Shown: positions 1-10,300, numbered from the stretch's first letter. The stretch: DNA of 64,000 nucleotides from Triatoma infestans (GCA_011037195.1 JAAEAF010014371.1:62001-126000); one strand, 5' to 3'. Notes: generated from the sequence alone by a model not told the origin. Made by a program: numbers and translations.

Positions 1-980
1 GGTCTGATGGGAATATTGGGTTTGTGAATTTTTGGAAGTGCATTTAGAATGGGTGCTGTAGGGTACATGCAAGTATATTTGAAGGCTTCGCGGGGTGGTA
101 TTACTAGTGTTGCGTTCTTTATAGCAGTTTTTACTTTTTGTTGGAACTTTTTTGTTGGGTCCTTTTTGAGTTGTGTATATGTGTTGCTGTTTATGAATTC
201 TAGGAATTTGTTTACGTAGTCGTCGTGTGTCATTATTACCGTGCTGTTCCCTTGGTCGGCTTTTGTGATTATAAGGTTATTATCTTTGAGTTTTTTCCGA
301 ATTCTACCGGCAGTTCTTTCTTCTTGTCCGTCTGTGTTAATGTGCGTTTGTTGTTTCTGTAAGTCTTTTATTATGTTTGCGGCGATATGGCGAGCGTATT
401 CCTGTTCACCGTGTGGTAGTAAAGTTATCGCAAGTTCAGTGTCAATGGCAAGTTGTTCAATGTTCTTGGTGTGGTTTGTGCTCTTGAGATTGTATTTAAG
501 TCCCTTGTCTAGAAGTTTGGTTTCGATTGGTGTAAACGTAATGTTTGTGAGATTTACAGTTCGTGGGTGGAATGCCTGGGTTTGTTGTTTTTTGTATTGA
601 GTGTTCTGTGATTTTTGGAGGTTGTCGAGTTTTTTGTTTAGTGTTTTGTATTTACGTTCCATTTGTTTCGTAAGTTTTTCACTTATCTGGTTGTAGTAAT
701 GATTAAAGATTGAAGTAGGGTATCGATTGGCAAGTTCAATGTGTGTGTCTTTCAGCTGTCTGTTTAGTTTTCCTTTTTTTGGTAAAGTGTACGTATTTCG
801 TTTTTAATCCAGATTTTCTGTGCTTGGATAATTGTTTTTCGTGCTGCGGGTGTGTTAGTTCTTATGTTGATGGTAGCGTATTTAGGTGTAACCTTGCGAC
901 TAAGACATTGTTTGTTGAAGTAAATATTGGCTTTAATATTGTATATTTTTGAGGTTAGATTGTAGAAATTGTTAAAATAG
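1..980 (-). pseudogene. Penelope-like element, N-terminal part of the reverse transcriptase ORF (runs off the window)
   Basis: Read on the minus strand from about 980 down to base 1, this gives a protein with the start of a Penelope-like element (PLE) reverse transcriptase. It opens with GYFNNFYNLTSKIYNI and VTPKYATINIRTN. Further on come FTPIETKLLDKGLKYNL, LIITKADQGNSTVIM and, at the window edge, LPKIHKPNIPIRP. The KADQGN and PKIHKP motifs are typical of the RT N-terminal region of this family; the catalytic palm lies outside the window. The frame breaks once at a run of seven T at 774-780: upstream the frame reads IWIKNEIRTLYQKKEN then stop, downstream it continues in another frame. A hammerhead ribozyme (1071-1112) lies just upstream, as expected for a PLE 5' region. 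Recognition rests on motif reading, not alignment. Confidence 0.85.
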
Positions 981-1070
981 CCTCACTGGCTCCATATTTG
1001 TTGTGGTGGTTGGTTCCGCAGAGCTGGAAAGCATCAGAGACATTTTCCGTGGTAGCCTGCTTCATTTTGT

Positions 1071-1112
1071 GGTCATCGACCGGTTTCGGGCGTTCGCCCA
1101 TCTTCAGGATGC
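1071..1112 (-). ncRNA. Hammerhead ribozyme, type I, PLE-associated
   Basis: The minus strand shows the full hammerhead core: CTGAAGA (CUGANGA), then stem II GGGCG-AA-CGCCC, then GAAA, a very short stem III ACCGGT, and cleavage triplet GTC followed by GATGACC. Stem I is CATC (before the core) paired with GATG (after the cleavage site). A stem III of only two or three pairs is the known form for PLE hammerheads, which are thought to act better as dimers or in longer RNA. It sits between the 3' end of one PLE copy and the RT start of the next. Confidence 0.85.
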
Positions 1113-1164
1113 GTTTTTCAGACAGTGTGACAACACAGACTCGTATAGAGTAACTTAGCTTCAC

Positions 1165-1840
1165 ACTAACTGAGGTGTATTTTTAAATTACTAAACTCTT
1201 AAACTAGGTAAAGGGATGTGGCCAGATGGGTGGGAAAACACGTGTTTGGGTTGTTAAAGGGCAAATTCTTTTCTTACAGTGGACACAACACGTGGGGGTC
1301 TAATCTTTAAACTCTGTTGTTGGAGGGAGACTTACTTCACAATTAACTAACCAAAATATAAAGAATATAAGATACACAAAATAAATTTAAATAAAATTAA
1401 ACAACGATTAAACTAACATTTAAAATTCATTCATTCGTTTAAAATTGAACGCTTTTTTATATAATTAAGTTTTTCCAGTTCCAAAGAATTAAGAAATTCC
1501 AGTCATTCTTTCACTTTTTCACGCAACCCTCACATCCTCGCAAGCATGTATACCTAATTATGTTTTCTTATATAATTAAGTTTTTTATTATGCATCCCAC
1601 AAACCATGTCACATCATCACTCACATACATCATCCAAATACGCACTTTTTTTTATATATATCTAAAGTAGTAAATTTAAATAAACTAGTAAATTTATATA
1701 TACATAGTAGATTTAAAACTAAACCTAAACTTAAAATCTATTTAAGAACTATTTGTTGCGTGTGTAATTGTGTTTCTGTTGCTATTGTGGGAAGAGTGTT
1801 CTGAATAATGGTTCACTAGCGAATTTTGTCTGTTCATTTA
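1165..1840. other. AT-rich non-coding spacer, probably PLE 3' UTR
   Basis: Lies between the GIY-YIG stop (1841) and the hammerhead region on the minus strand. By position it should be the 3' UTR of the upstream PLE copy. No open frame, repeat or structure stands out beyond long A/T runs. Confidence 0.4.
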
Positions 1841-2215
1841 TTAAGTTTGTGTTTTGCGTTTATATATTTCGAGTTGTTGTACTATGTCAAGTCGTCGTGC
1901 TTTGTGGTCAGAGTGTATTAGTTTCATCGTGGTCGTTATGTCATCGGGTTTGTGTTTGTTAGTTTTTAGGTGATTGGCGTAATTTGAGTCAACTTTGTTG
2001 TATTTGTATGATCTGATGTGTTCGGTAAATCGTTCCTTGATTTTTCTGCCGGTCTGCCCCACGTAAATGTTGTCACAGTCCGGGCATTTCAACTCGTAGA
2101 CCCCACTGCTGTCATACACGTCAGTGAACTCGGTACGAGTGCGGAGTTTGTTGCCCAATTTGTTGTTTGTCCGGAAGGATGTCTTAATGCCCAGTTTTTT
2201 GAAAAAACTGGGTTT
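1841..2215 (-). pseudogene. Penelope-like element, C-terminal GIY-YIG endonuclease domain (5'-truncated copy)
   Basis: From about 2215 to a stop at 1841 the minus strand encodes FFKKLGIKTSFRTNNKLGNKL followed by a GIY-YIG nuclease domain. Counting from the Met at 2158, the variant catalytic motifs are GVY (19-21) and YVG (32-34), with Arg 43, His 47 and Glu 97 downstream. Cys 25 and 28 plus His 63 and 69 (HLKTNKH) fit the CCHH zinc motif of PLE endonucleases. In PLEs this domain nicks target DNA and is C-terminal to the RT. Here the RT is absent because homology ends near 2215, so the copy is 5'-truncated. It lies upstream, in the same direction, of a second copy whose RT starts at 980. Confidence 0.88.
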
Positions 2216-2890
2216 TTAAAAACTGGGTGGTTTTATATTTACGAATAGATACCTCTATTTGTTGTAAGAAAAATTTACTTAAACGGTTTTTTTCTGTGAG
2301 CGATATTTTACAAGTTATGAATGAAAACATGATGGTTTTTTGATTGAATAAGAAGAAAAGTACTATTTTATTATAAATTTTACTTCTCATTAATTATAGA
2401 CCTTGCTCGAATGGCCTCCACCATTAAAGATGCATAGATATGCTCTTTCCTGCCAATTGTACCTTACTGCCTAAGAAATACATCTTTAACTTGGAGGGCA
2501 GTTCGAGCAAGATCTGTAATTAATGAGGAGTAAAATTTATAATAAAATAGAACTTTTTTCTTATCAATCGAAAACCTGTAAAATATCATTTGAAAATTTC
2601 TTATAAGCATCATGGTTCATCGAACTTGTTAAAAATTCGCTCACAGAAAAAAAAGTTCCACGTTAAATTGTTTCTTACAAAAAATAGAGGAATCTATTTC
2701 TTAAATAAAAACCACACCTTCCCATTTGAAAAATGTAGTTGGTGCCTGTATCTCGTTTCTGGAAGCACCAAAACAATTTTGCAAATTAAACTTGGATTTC
2801 CAACAAAAAACTACGGGGACACGTATTTTTTAGTTTTTTCTAGCTATCTTAGTTTCCAATAAAAAGTCGTTATCCATTTACGTTAGGACA
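2215..2890. repeat. Large imperfect palindrome (MITE or foldback-like element)
   Basis: The segment 2215-2405 matches the reverse complement of 2520-2728 with moderate divergence. The best inner arms surround TTGCTCGAATGGCC on the left and TTCGAGCAAGATC on the right, with roughly a 50-base loop. The right side continues about 160 bases further and ends in GGACACCCTGTATA (2887-2900), whose reverse complement TATACAGGGTGTCC looks like a terminal motif of many insect DNA-transposon derivatives. No matching left end is seen, so the left arm is probably truncated or overwritten by the PLE insertion. No transposase frame is present. Confidence 0.6.
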
Positions 2891-2904
2891 CCCTGTATAT
2901 AGTG

Positions 2905-3090
2905 TACACTCACTTTTGTTGGTGCAACAGAAACATTAAGTTGAAGTTGAAGTGAACAATTTGGTGAATTTGCTCTGACGATGGATGAAAATCCGAAACC
3001 GGTCTGGAACACTATAAATATGCATGCTTCGACGGATAAAATACCAGATGTTATCCAGCATTGCGGGCCCATCCACATATTCAACATTTT
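2905..3090 (+). repeat. Hammerhead-bearing repeat, family B, copy 1
   Basis: About 185 bases shared with 18418-18600, 19185-19340 and 59535-59690. Conserved landmarks are GTGAATTTGCTCTGACGA, then GAAACCGGTC, then AAATATGCATGCT, then GATAAAATACCAGA. It is a short non-coding repeat with a ribozyme core in its middle (next entry). The autonomous partner is not in the window, although PLE association is likely. Confidence 0.7.
2971..3012 (+). ncRNA. Hammerhead ribozyme core, family B
   Basis: CTGACGA (2975-2981), stem II GGAT-GAAA-ATCC, GAAA, short stem III ACCGGT and cleavage triplet GTC at 3002-3004 are all intact. Stem I is weak in the immediate flanks (GCT before, TGG after), so activity is less certain than for the 1071-1112 copy. 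Confidence 0.7.
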
Positions 3091-4155
3091 TTTGTTTTTA
3101 ATATTTTATTATCCTCATTGTATTTTATATTCCCAATTGTATGAATAATTTAATATTGGCATAAACATGACATTTAAACAAATTCATTAAATTAAACGGT
3201 ATAAAATATTGTACAATAAAAATAATGTGTGGAAAACAACACAAGTAATCAAATTATGTCACAAACTCTACAATACGAACAGAGATGTCTCCTTAATCTT
3301 CAATGTCCAGTAAGGGAATGACCGGAAAGAGGTCCGTGAGTCTCAGCAACATCTATCGATTAATCCTGTTCAAATCCTATTGAATATCTCAGTTAAGATA
3401 ACTGAGATAAATAATATTCTAATCGATTTAGATTACTGTCACGTTTTCAAGTCAATACCTAAAGGTTTCTAGTCATTAGATCATTCATCAATAAAGAAAC
3501 TACTGCGTTAATTTCAAGTGTATTACATTATAACTTAAAAAAGTTTAGTGCCGTATTTCTACTAATGTGGAATTTACTATAATATAATCTAGGTACGATG
3601 TATAATTTAGTTAACTTTACATTAATTTCTGTTATTAAATGTTGTAATTTTATTTATTAAGTTTCGTACATTTTCATTTCCGTTTTCACTAATTATATAC
3701 CAAATGTAATTATTTTAAAGACATTAACTCCAGCTCTTAACTGGATGGAAGATAGGGAAATGGTAAGTCCAACATGGTTCTCGCTTAATCTCACTTAACT
3801 TAAAGAAATTGAGTTTAAAGTAATGCCAGCACTCTACATGGAATGTTCTTATTTTATAGCTTTAAGTTTAGTATATTTCAATTGGAAGTACTGGGAAAGA
3901 ATCTACATTTTGGGAGATTGTTCGTCATGGATAACTACTTTACCGCAAATATTTTATATTTTTATTTATAATTTTCACCATTTCGTTAATGACAATTATT
4001 TATTACTGTGTGATTGTTTCAGTTACTCCAAATTAGGCAAAAGATTATAAAAATTTAGTTGATAGTCTCAGTTTAGTTAATAATAATTCATATTATTTAT
4101 ATTAGTTTCGAGTATTTACTTTGTGTGGCAGAGTCTACATCTGCTGTCCGTAATT
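3091..4155. other. AT-rich non-coding stretch
   Basis: Repetitive A/T sequence with short open frames only; none resembles a protein. I see no further repeat boundary or RNA gene. Confidence 0.4.
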
Positions 4156-4440
4156 CTAGGTAACTTCCAACACATGACGCTTGTAATATCTTGTTGCTAT
4201 GACCTGGTCCTGAATTGCGATTATGACGGGCTCCGTTTCTGGAAAAAGGCGCCCATACCGGAGCCAGGTTACACATGCCTCTTTCTCTATTGTGTCATTG
4301 TCGAAGGCGGTGAGGTATTGGCCTGCAGAGCTTTGGTTCTCCATAGCGCTCCTGACTCTGATCGGACATCTCCTCATTGATCCTGATTAGGTCTAAGAGT
4401 ATAAGTCCTGTGTCGGCAAAGACTACTGCATGGATGAGAC
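4156..4440 (-). pseudogene. Probable LINE-derived coding fragment
   Basis: The minus strand reads ...RINEEMSDQSQERYGE, and in another frame QYLTAFDNDTIEKEACVTWL, then GRLFPETEPVIIAIQDQVIATRYYKRHVLE. The ETEPVIIAIQDQVIATR-like stretch resembles a segment found in arthropod non-LTR retrotransposon polyproteins, but I cannot place it in a clade. It is bordered by ATT microsatellite at 4441-4500, as other LINE fragments in this window are. Confidence 0.4.
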
Positions 4441-4500
4441 TATTATTATTATTATTATGAATATTATTATTATTATTACTATTTTATTTTTTACTATTTT
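4441..4500. repeat. ATT/ATTT microsatellite
   Basis: Interrupted (ATT)n tract. Similar tracts occur at LINE edges at 4605-4626, 17547-17575 and about 50197-50215. Confidence 0.8.
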
Positions 4501-4599
4501 ATTTTTTACTCAGCCAGAGGGCCGGTGAGTGTAGAAAGCCTCACTGCCTGCGAGCAAGAGAGGCTTTGATTTAATTGCAGGTAGAAGGAAAAGAATCGA

Positions 4600-5345
4600 G
4601 AGAAAAAAATTATTATTATTATTATTGCGATAAGTAGTCCCAGGGAACTACTCCCAATTCCTGTAAGCAGGAGTTCAAGTTTCTTAGTGGGTGAGAGTCC
4701 CACATATCTGGGAACACTATCCCCGGATGTGCATAATGCATTTTTCCCTCTTCATAAAAAAACTTATTATTATTATTTTAACCTTTTTCGGTTGGAGGAG
4801 GCAAGCTCCATTTCCTTCCTTGCAGACCGGTAACTTTTCAGCAACCACGTACGGTTTTCATTCTTCGTGTCCTTTATATTCTTCAAGCTTTGCACAACTT
4901 TGGATATGGTCATAATCCATTATTTCTTCGGAAATACAGAGAGAGCATTCTTTCGTGTCCTTTACACCAATTCTGTGCAGAGATTTTTGCAAACAGTCAC
5001 GACAGGTCCTGGGTTAAAATTATGCTGTAAATATTCTTCTTGGTAATGTAGCTGCTGGTATTATTTTAAACAGAAACTCTTCCCAAGTTTTTCCAGCAAC
5101 TTTTTCTTTATATTTTTTTTTATTTTCCATTTATATATTCTGCTATCTATTTCTTGGCATCCTTGTTGATATACTGTTGGCTCTTCCAGTTGTACAGTGT
5201 GACTTCCTTCCTTCCTAAGAATATCCGCTTTTTCGTTTCCAGAGATTCCACAGCAGCTGAGGATTCACTGCTTAACAATTTCCTCCAATCATTGGCTAGA
5301 AAATTGTCTAACTAACCTATTAGACGCATTGACTTTTTCATTCTC
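4600..5345 (-). pseudogene. Degraded RNase H-bearing LINE, 3' end
   Basis: Minus-strand translation gives CCGISGNEKADILRKEGS near 5230-5275, the end of a retrotransposon RNase H domain (consensus GHxGIxGNExAD with the last catalytic Asp). Downstream comes LHRIGVKDTKECSLC, then IMDYDHIQSCAKLEEYKG, a C-x2-C...H...C tail around 4880-4995. At least two frameshifts separate these blocks. The 3' end near 4608 carries a (TAA)n tail in element orientation, as I-superfamily LINEs do. Everything upstream of the RNase H is missing. Confidence 0.65.
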
Positions 5346-7261
5346 TTGATTGAATAGCTGTGAATTGTAGCCTGAGCGTTAATAAGAAGGATCGCTTGCT
5401 TGTTTCTTGTTTAGATATTTGATACTATTATAGAATCATATTAATATGTGTAAATTTATTCAATAATAAAATGGCTAAAAATAAACAGTTTATAAAATGG
5501 TTTTCAAACAGTTTATAGTTTATTGAAATTGCACACTATATGAATAGTGAATATTGTATGAATGAATCTTGCACACTATTTCAATATTCCTATCTTATAA
5601 GCTTCTGCTGATATAATGGAGCTTGTTCATTATCTTGAAAACCATGAGTTATATTACAAAAAAAAAAAAAAAAAGGCAAAAAAATTGAATGTAAGGAGTA
5701 ACATGTTAATAATAATCGCCCTAGCCAAACAGTTTTCCCCATTTTCTCAGCCTACAACTACTAAGTCCTTATTTCCAAACATTATTCTTAACAGCTGCAA
5801 CCATTTTCCTGTGGTACTATCCCCACCATCCCCATTTACCGCCATGTACAAAACTGTGTTTTCTTGCTTACCCAACAGGTCCCAACTGAACCTGTACAGT
5901 ATTCTACCATCATACTACAAGCCTAAATTGGTTATACTACCATCGTAGCGTTGTAGAGTTAGTAAAAGGTAATTGTGGTCGGGTTTCTACTTGCAGGATA
6001 AACCAAGGTATTAGATGGTAGTTTCGTTTCACTAGTATAAACCTAAATGTTCTCTACCACCTCAGAGCTCAACCTTACTACCTCATATTTCTTATCTAAC
6101 ACAACTTTTGGTTATTTGAAATGAAGCATACATATAATGGATATTAAGATTACATACACATATACATACACACAAATATATATATAATCCAAGTTAGGCT
6201 GTAGAACTTATAAACAATGTTCAACTGGTAGAAAGGGTGCAGAGCGGCAGAAGTGAAGAGAAAGAATAGCCAGTAAAATTATGTTACAATGTTTAGTAAA
6301 TATATTTATATATTTACTTTACATGCAAACAGAGGGTAACTTATCCTTGTAGTTTTAGGGGAAACCCAGCAACCTATACTCCGTTACTATCATACACCGT
6401 ACTCTTATTACAACCATTTTTATTATTATTATTATTAACTTTTACAACCTTATCCCTTCTTTTTTTATTTTGTTTGACTTCTCACCACATTACCACAGTT
6501 TCTCTTAATAATGATTTTGGGAGCAAAAAGTACAATAGCCTTATAAATACAATTCATTTAAATATCCATTCTTTCTAGCTTGATATTTTTTTGTAGAATT
6601 CAAATTATTTCTTACCTTTCTTATAAGAAGAAATTATTGATCGTTACTTCTTTATGTAGAAAACTCAGGGTTTGCACTAGTGTCTGATATAGTTCATATC
6701 GTGTTCCTTATTAAGTGATTAGTTAGGTTGGTTAAAGTTGATTAATTTTATTCAGGGACAACTTATTTTCTATCTTTTTTTATTTTAGTAAAACTTTTAG
6801 TGATTTTATGTGCAGTGAAAGAAATTTTCCGTTTTATTTTCTCGTTTAAATAAATAGTTACAACATTAAACAGGGAAGGAGGGACATTATATGTATATAA
6901 AAATATGGTATACTCAATTAATAGTAATGCTAAGAATCTTCAGTAGTATTAATAATCAATTACATCTAATTTTTCCCAGCTATTATTAACGTCCTAATAA
7001 TATAGACGATAAAATTTAATGAAAATATTAAAAAAAATTAAAGGAAAAGTTAATTAATTATTAAATAAATTATTATTAAAGATTCCTATTGAAGATATTT
7101 AAGTAATAAAATATTTATTAAATTTAAAACAGTCATGAAATTTCCAATTATTTTAGAATAAATTGGTGAGTTAATTAAGCGAGAACACAAGAAGCTAACA
7201 TTTACACAAAAAAAAAAAATAGCTTCAAGAGCAAAAAAGCTAGAGTTCATAAACTAGAACA
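5346..7261. other. AT-rich non-coding stretch
   Basis: Contains an A-run at 5659-5676 and scattered AT-rich simple sequence. No coding similarity or clear repeat boundary is visible. Confidence 0.4.
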
Positions 7262-7264
7262 AAA

Positions 7265-7370
7265 TGAAAGGGATTAGCATAGTGGTTAGCGCAAAGGACT
7301 TATCATCCTATCAAAGTAAAAATTTCAAATTTCGGCTACCAGCGAAACCTAGCACAATAGTTCAGTTCCA
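7265..7370 (+). repeat. tRNA-derived SINE fragment (degenerate)
   Basis: GGGATTAGCATAGTGGTTAGCG matches the A-box region seen in the SINE at 25937, with two mismatches; the B box is eroded (AATTTCAAATTTC). The 3' body is not recognisable. Confidence 0.45.
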
Positions 7371-7450
7371 AACCTGCCTTCATATTTTATGAAATGTTGT
7401 AAAATGGATGGATGTTGATATTCAGTCACAAAATTTTTTTTCAAATTTTC

Positions 7451-7488
7451 ACCGACGTTTCGGCAAATTTATTGCCTTCTTCAGGGTC
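7451..7488 (-). ncRNA. Hammerhead ribozyme core, PLE 3' region, third sequence type
   Basis: Minus strand: ACC, CTGAAGA, stem II GGCAA-TAAAT-TTGCC, GAAA, minimal stem III ACGT, triplet GTC, then GGT. Stem I is ACC pairing GGT (three pairs). All core residues are intact. Confidence 0.75.
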
Positions 7489-7605
7489 TGTACAAATGTT
7501 ATAATACAAAGAAAAAAGAAACACATAAATATAAACTTAAAATAAAATTTTTCACAAAAATAATGATTTTTATTTAAATAAACTAAATAAATTGATAACA
7601 ATATT

Positions 7606-7629
7606 ATATATATATATATATATATATAT
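7606..7629. repeat. (TA)n microsatellite
   Basis: Uninterrupted alternating TA tract. Confidence 0.9.
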
Positions 7630-8363
7630 CAAATTGAAATTCATTTCAAACTATTGCTGTTACTGAAGAACAAATGTAAACTACTCTTAACTATTAAAGT
7701 TTAAACAATGCGTGGTATGTATAACAGTAAAATATAGAAATCTAACAAAAGAAGGCCACTTAAAAAAATTTTCTTTTTTGAATTTCTTAAAAACTACACT
7801 ATAACTTGTGATATACAAGTTTATAAAGGGCTAGGTTTATAAAGGGGTCAAGGTTTATAAAGCGGTCAAGATAAGAAAAGCGTATCTTATGTGTATGTTG
7901 TTCAGGAAATTCCAATTGACTGCTATAACTTAGGGATAGATTGTTGGTATCTGTTATAAAAATTGATAGATAATTTATTTTTTTTTAATAATTATTATTT
8001 CCAATATATTTCTTTTTTTTTTATTATTATTGTTAATGGAGAGAATTTCAGTGTTTTCCATGTCAAATTCATGTTTGTGTTGTATGCAATGTTTGGTTAG
8101 TGATGTCATGTCAATCATTGATTAGAAAGTGTTACGTCTCCTAAAAGGTTGTCCTTAGAAATCATTAAATTAGTGTTTTCAACAGGAAATATTACTGACC
8201 CCGATAATTATAGTGACATAGCCCTTTTGAATTATTTGCTAATGTTTTAAGGTTAAGACTTTCAAACTGAATGGGTACATATAATAAAATTACCAAAATA
8301 CAAAGTGTACAATGTGTTTGTATTGTCCTCTACAATTAACACATTCTATTCTTTTCTTTAATT

Positions 8364-9341
8364 ACTTTCTCTTACTCCAAGTAAGAGGAAGTATTGTAAT
8401 CGTGTCAAATTTTCGATATCGAGTTTTCACCGGAAATATCCGTTTTGAGGTCCCCTGAGTCCAAAAGTGGTTTTTAGCAAATGGTCTGTGTCTGTGTGTG
8501 TGTAAGTATGTGAACAGCATAGCTCAAAAACGAAAAATCGTAGAAAGTTCAAACTTGATATTACGTTTAGGTATCACCATGGGATCTGACGGTGCGTTAT
8601 GTGTCAATATTCCTCAACCGGAAGTACCACTTTACTAGTTGTTTTTTTTACGTTTTTGCAATTTTCTCAAAAATGGCTCCGAAGATTTTCTTTAAACTTG
8701 CTTATATCAACTACACATACAAAGAGCTACAACTTTTATTTGAAACATTTCTCCAGGAAAATTCATTTAAGGGCACTTCTGGGGGAGGTGGGGTTAGGTT
8801 TTCATCTTAACTGCTGTTTCAGTATATTAGACAATTCTGTCATCTATATAATGTTAATTAGAATTAAATATGTTGTTGAAATTCGAGTTTGAAAAAAAAT
8901 AGATAACCGGAAGTGCGTTTTTACTGAAATATAATTTTCAGTTTTCTGGTATTTTCTCGAAAATGGCTCCAACGATTTTCTTTAAATCAGCGTTGTTAAC
9001 TATACATATAAAGAGCTACAACTTTTATTTGAAACTTTTCCCCTGATAAATTCATTTAAGGGGACTTTTGGGGAGGGGGGTTATGTTTTTCTTTAAAATG
9101 CTATCACAGTTGATTATACAATTCTGTCATCCAAATTGAAATAACTAGAAATTAATATATGACCAAATTCCGAGTTTCAAGGAATTATAAACCGGACAGT
9201 TTTACTGGACAGTGTTTTCACTTTTCGACGAATTTCGTTAAATTTGGTACACTAACTATAAAATTTGTCAATTATAATTTTGAGTACTGGAGTAAGAGAA
9301 AGTTGTGTGAGTGTTTCACACCAGATTTTTTTTTTTTTTAA
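8364..9341 (+). mobile_element. Element K, copy 1 (about 1-kb non-autonomous repeat)
   Basis: Begins ACTTTCTCTTACTCC (8364-8378) and carries the exact inverse GGAGTAAGAGAAAGT at 9289-9303. A 38-base tail follows with hairpin GTGTGA-GTGTT-TCACAC and a T-run. The body contains three parallel subrepeats of about 290 bases opening at CCGGAAGT (about 8620 and 8907) and CCGGACAGT (about 9192). Each has CTCAAAAATGGCTCC, AAAGAGCTACAACTTTTATT and a G-rich GGGGGAGG stretch. Short open frames inside are not credible proteins. Other copies lie at 14549-15555, 30287-31340 and 35506-41130, with eroded ones elsewhere. It is probably a non-autonomous DNA transposon, but the superfamily is unknown because no transposase or clear target duplication is seen. 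Confidence 0.75.
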
Positions 9342-9344
9342 TTT

Positions 9345-9530
9345 TTGTTTATTTAAGGGGCATCAATCATCGGGAGCATTCTCAGTACACTGCCGGCCAC
9401 CGGTTAGTAATCTCTCGTTACGTCTGTCACCGGTCAGTGAGCTGTACAAGCTCCTAGGAATAGAAAATCTAAGGGCAGCACTACTAGGCTCAAACCCGGG
9501 ATCTGCACATGGGGCAAGGAAAGGGGATTG
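9345..9530 (-). mobile_element. tRNA-derived SINE, truncated
   Basis: In reverse complement it shares CCCTTAGATTTTCTATTCCTA and AGCTCACTG...CCGGT with the SINEs at 25937-26220 and 33140-33395. A B-box-like GGGTTTGAGCC is present and the A box is eroded. It abuts the T-run of element K. Confidence 0.6.
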
Positions 9531-9534
9531 GAAA

Positions 9535-9845
9535 ATCGTGTCCTATGTGTATGTTACTTAGGAAATTCCAGGTGACTGCTACAACTGAGGGATAGATTGT
9601 TGGTATCTGTTCTAAAATTGATAGGTAATTTATCTTTTTTGGTATTTATCATTTCCAGTATATTTCTTTTTTTTTATTATTATTGTTAATGGAGAGAATT
9701 TCAGTGTTTACCATGTCAAATTCATGTTTGTGTTGTATACAAGTTTGATTAGTGTTGCAGCCATGCCAGTCAGTGATTAGAAAGTGTTAAACCTCCTGAA
9801 AGGACATCCTTAGAAAGGTTGTCCTTAGAGTGCTAACCAATTTGA
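9535..9845 (-). pseudogene. Second Penelope-like 3' fragment, parallel to 7880-8165
   Basis: Strongly similar, in the same orientation, to 7880-8165: both contain GGATAGATTGTTGGTATCTGTT, GGAGAGAATTTCAGTGTTT and CATGTCAAATTCATGTTTG. On the minus strand the shared part codes for the HEFDMVN-like end of a GIY-YIG nuclease. The two fragments bracket element K copy 1 and a SINE. Confidence 0.6.
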
Positions 9846-9959
9846 TAATGAAAAGAATTTCTGTGTTGTATTTTTTCACTGAATTCCAAAGAACTTTTGA
9901 ATCACGATCGATTGTGGGCAAAGCTAAGGATCTTCTTGGGAGTTAGTGTAAAATTTTGG

Positions 9960-10300
9960 GGAAGTGGTTGTTATGCTTACCTCTAAAGTCCAATTTCATT
10001 ATACAACTTAATTATCTATATAATATTAATTAGTTTTAAATGACTTATAATAATTTCGAATTTGATGAAATGGTGTGTACAGTTTTCTACTGCGATTTTC
10101 ACAAAATAAATATCACCAATGGATTTTTTTTTTAACTTGGAATACTTTTATATAAATACTAGTTTGTGGGGGGGGTCTTGAAGCTTTCTCAAAAATATTA
10201 AAGTCTAATAAAATTTTTGGTCAAAATTGTAAACTTGTCATTTATAACTATGTATTTTGTAATCGTACGTTTCGCACCAGATATTTTTTGTTCTTTAATT
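9960..10300 (+). repeat. Eroded element K fragment
   Basis: Contains ATAATATTAATTAG, a degraded subrepeat, and the K 3' end signature CGTTTCGCACCAGATATTTTT at about 10265-10290. Termini and CCGGAAGT motifs are lost. Confidence 0.4.

Larger units (their letters stand above)
7442..8165 (-). pseudogene. Penelope-like element 3' fragment (GIY-YIG C-terminus plus 3' UTR)
   Basis: On the minus strand, 8110-8030 reads SLTKHCIQHKHEFDMENTEIL, the C-terminal part of a GIY-YIG nuclease (compare the HxxxxxH and central glutamate-containing helix of PLEs). Degenerate sequence toward 7900 keeps the spirit of the RxxLE...D family end. A hammerhead (7451-7488) follows at the 3' end, as PLE structure predicts. 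It is a different PLE lineage from 1-2215, because the sequence and ribozyme stem II differ. Confidence 0.65.

Noticed and set aside
955..1164. Apparent 69-residue protein at the PLE 5' end
   Set aside because: It overlaps the hammerhead and 5' region; its repetition at 19450-19822 is a repeat of ribozyme-bearing DNA, not of a gene.
8592..8892. Open frames inside element K (several copies show the same 60-100 codon proteins)
   Set aside because: The frames differ between copies, are broken by single changes and overlap each other. They repeat only because the DNA repeats.
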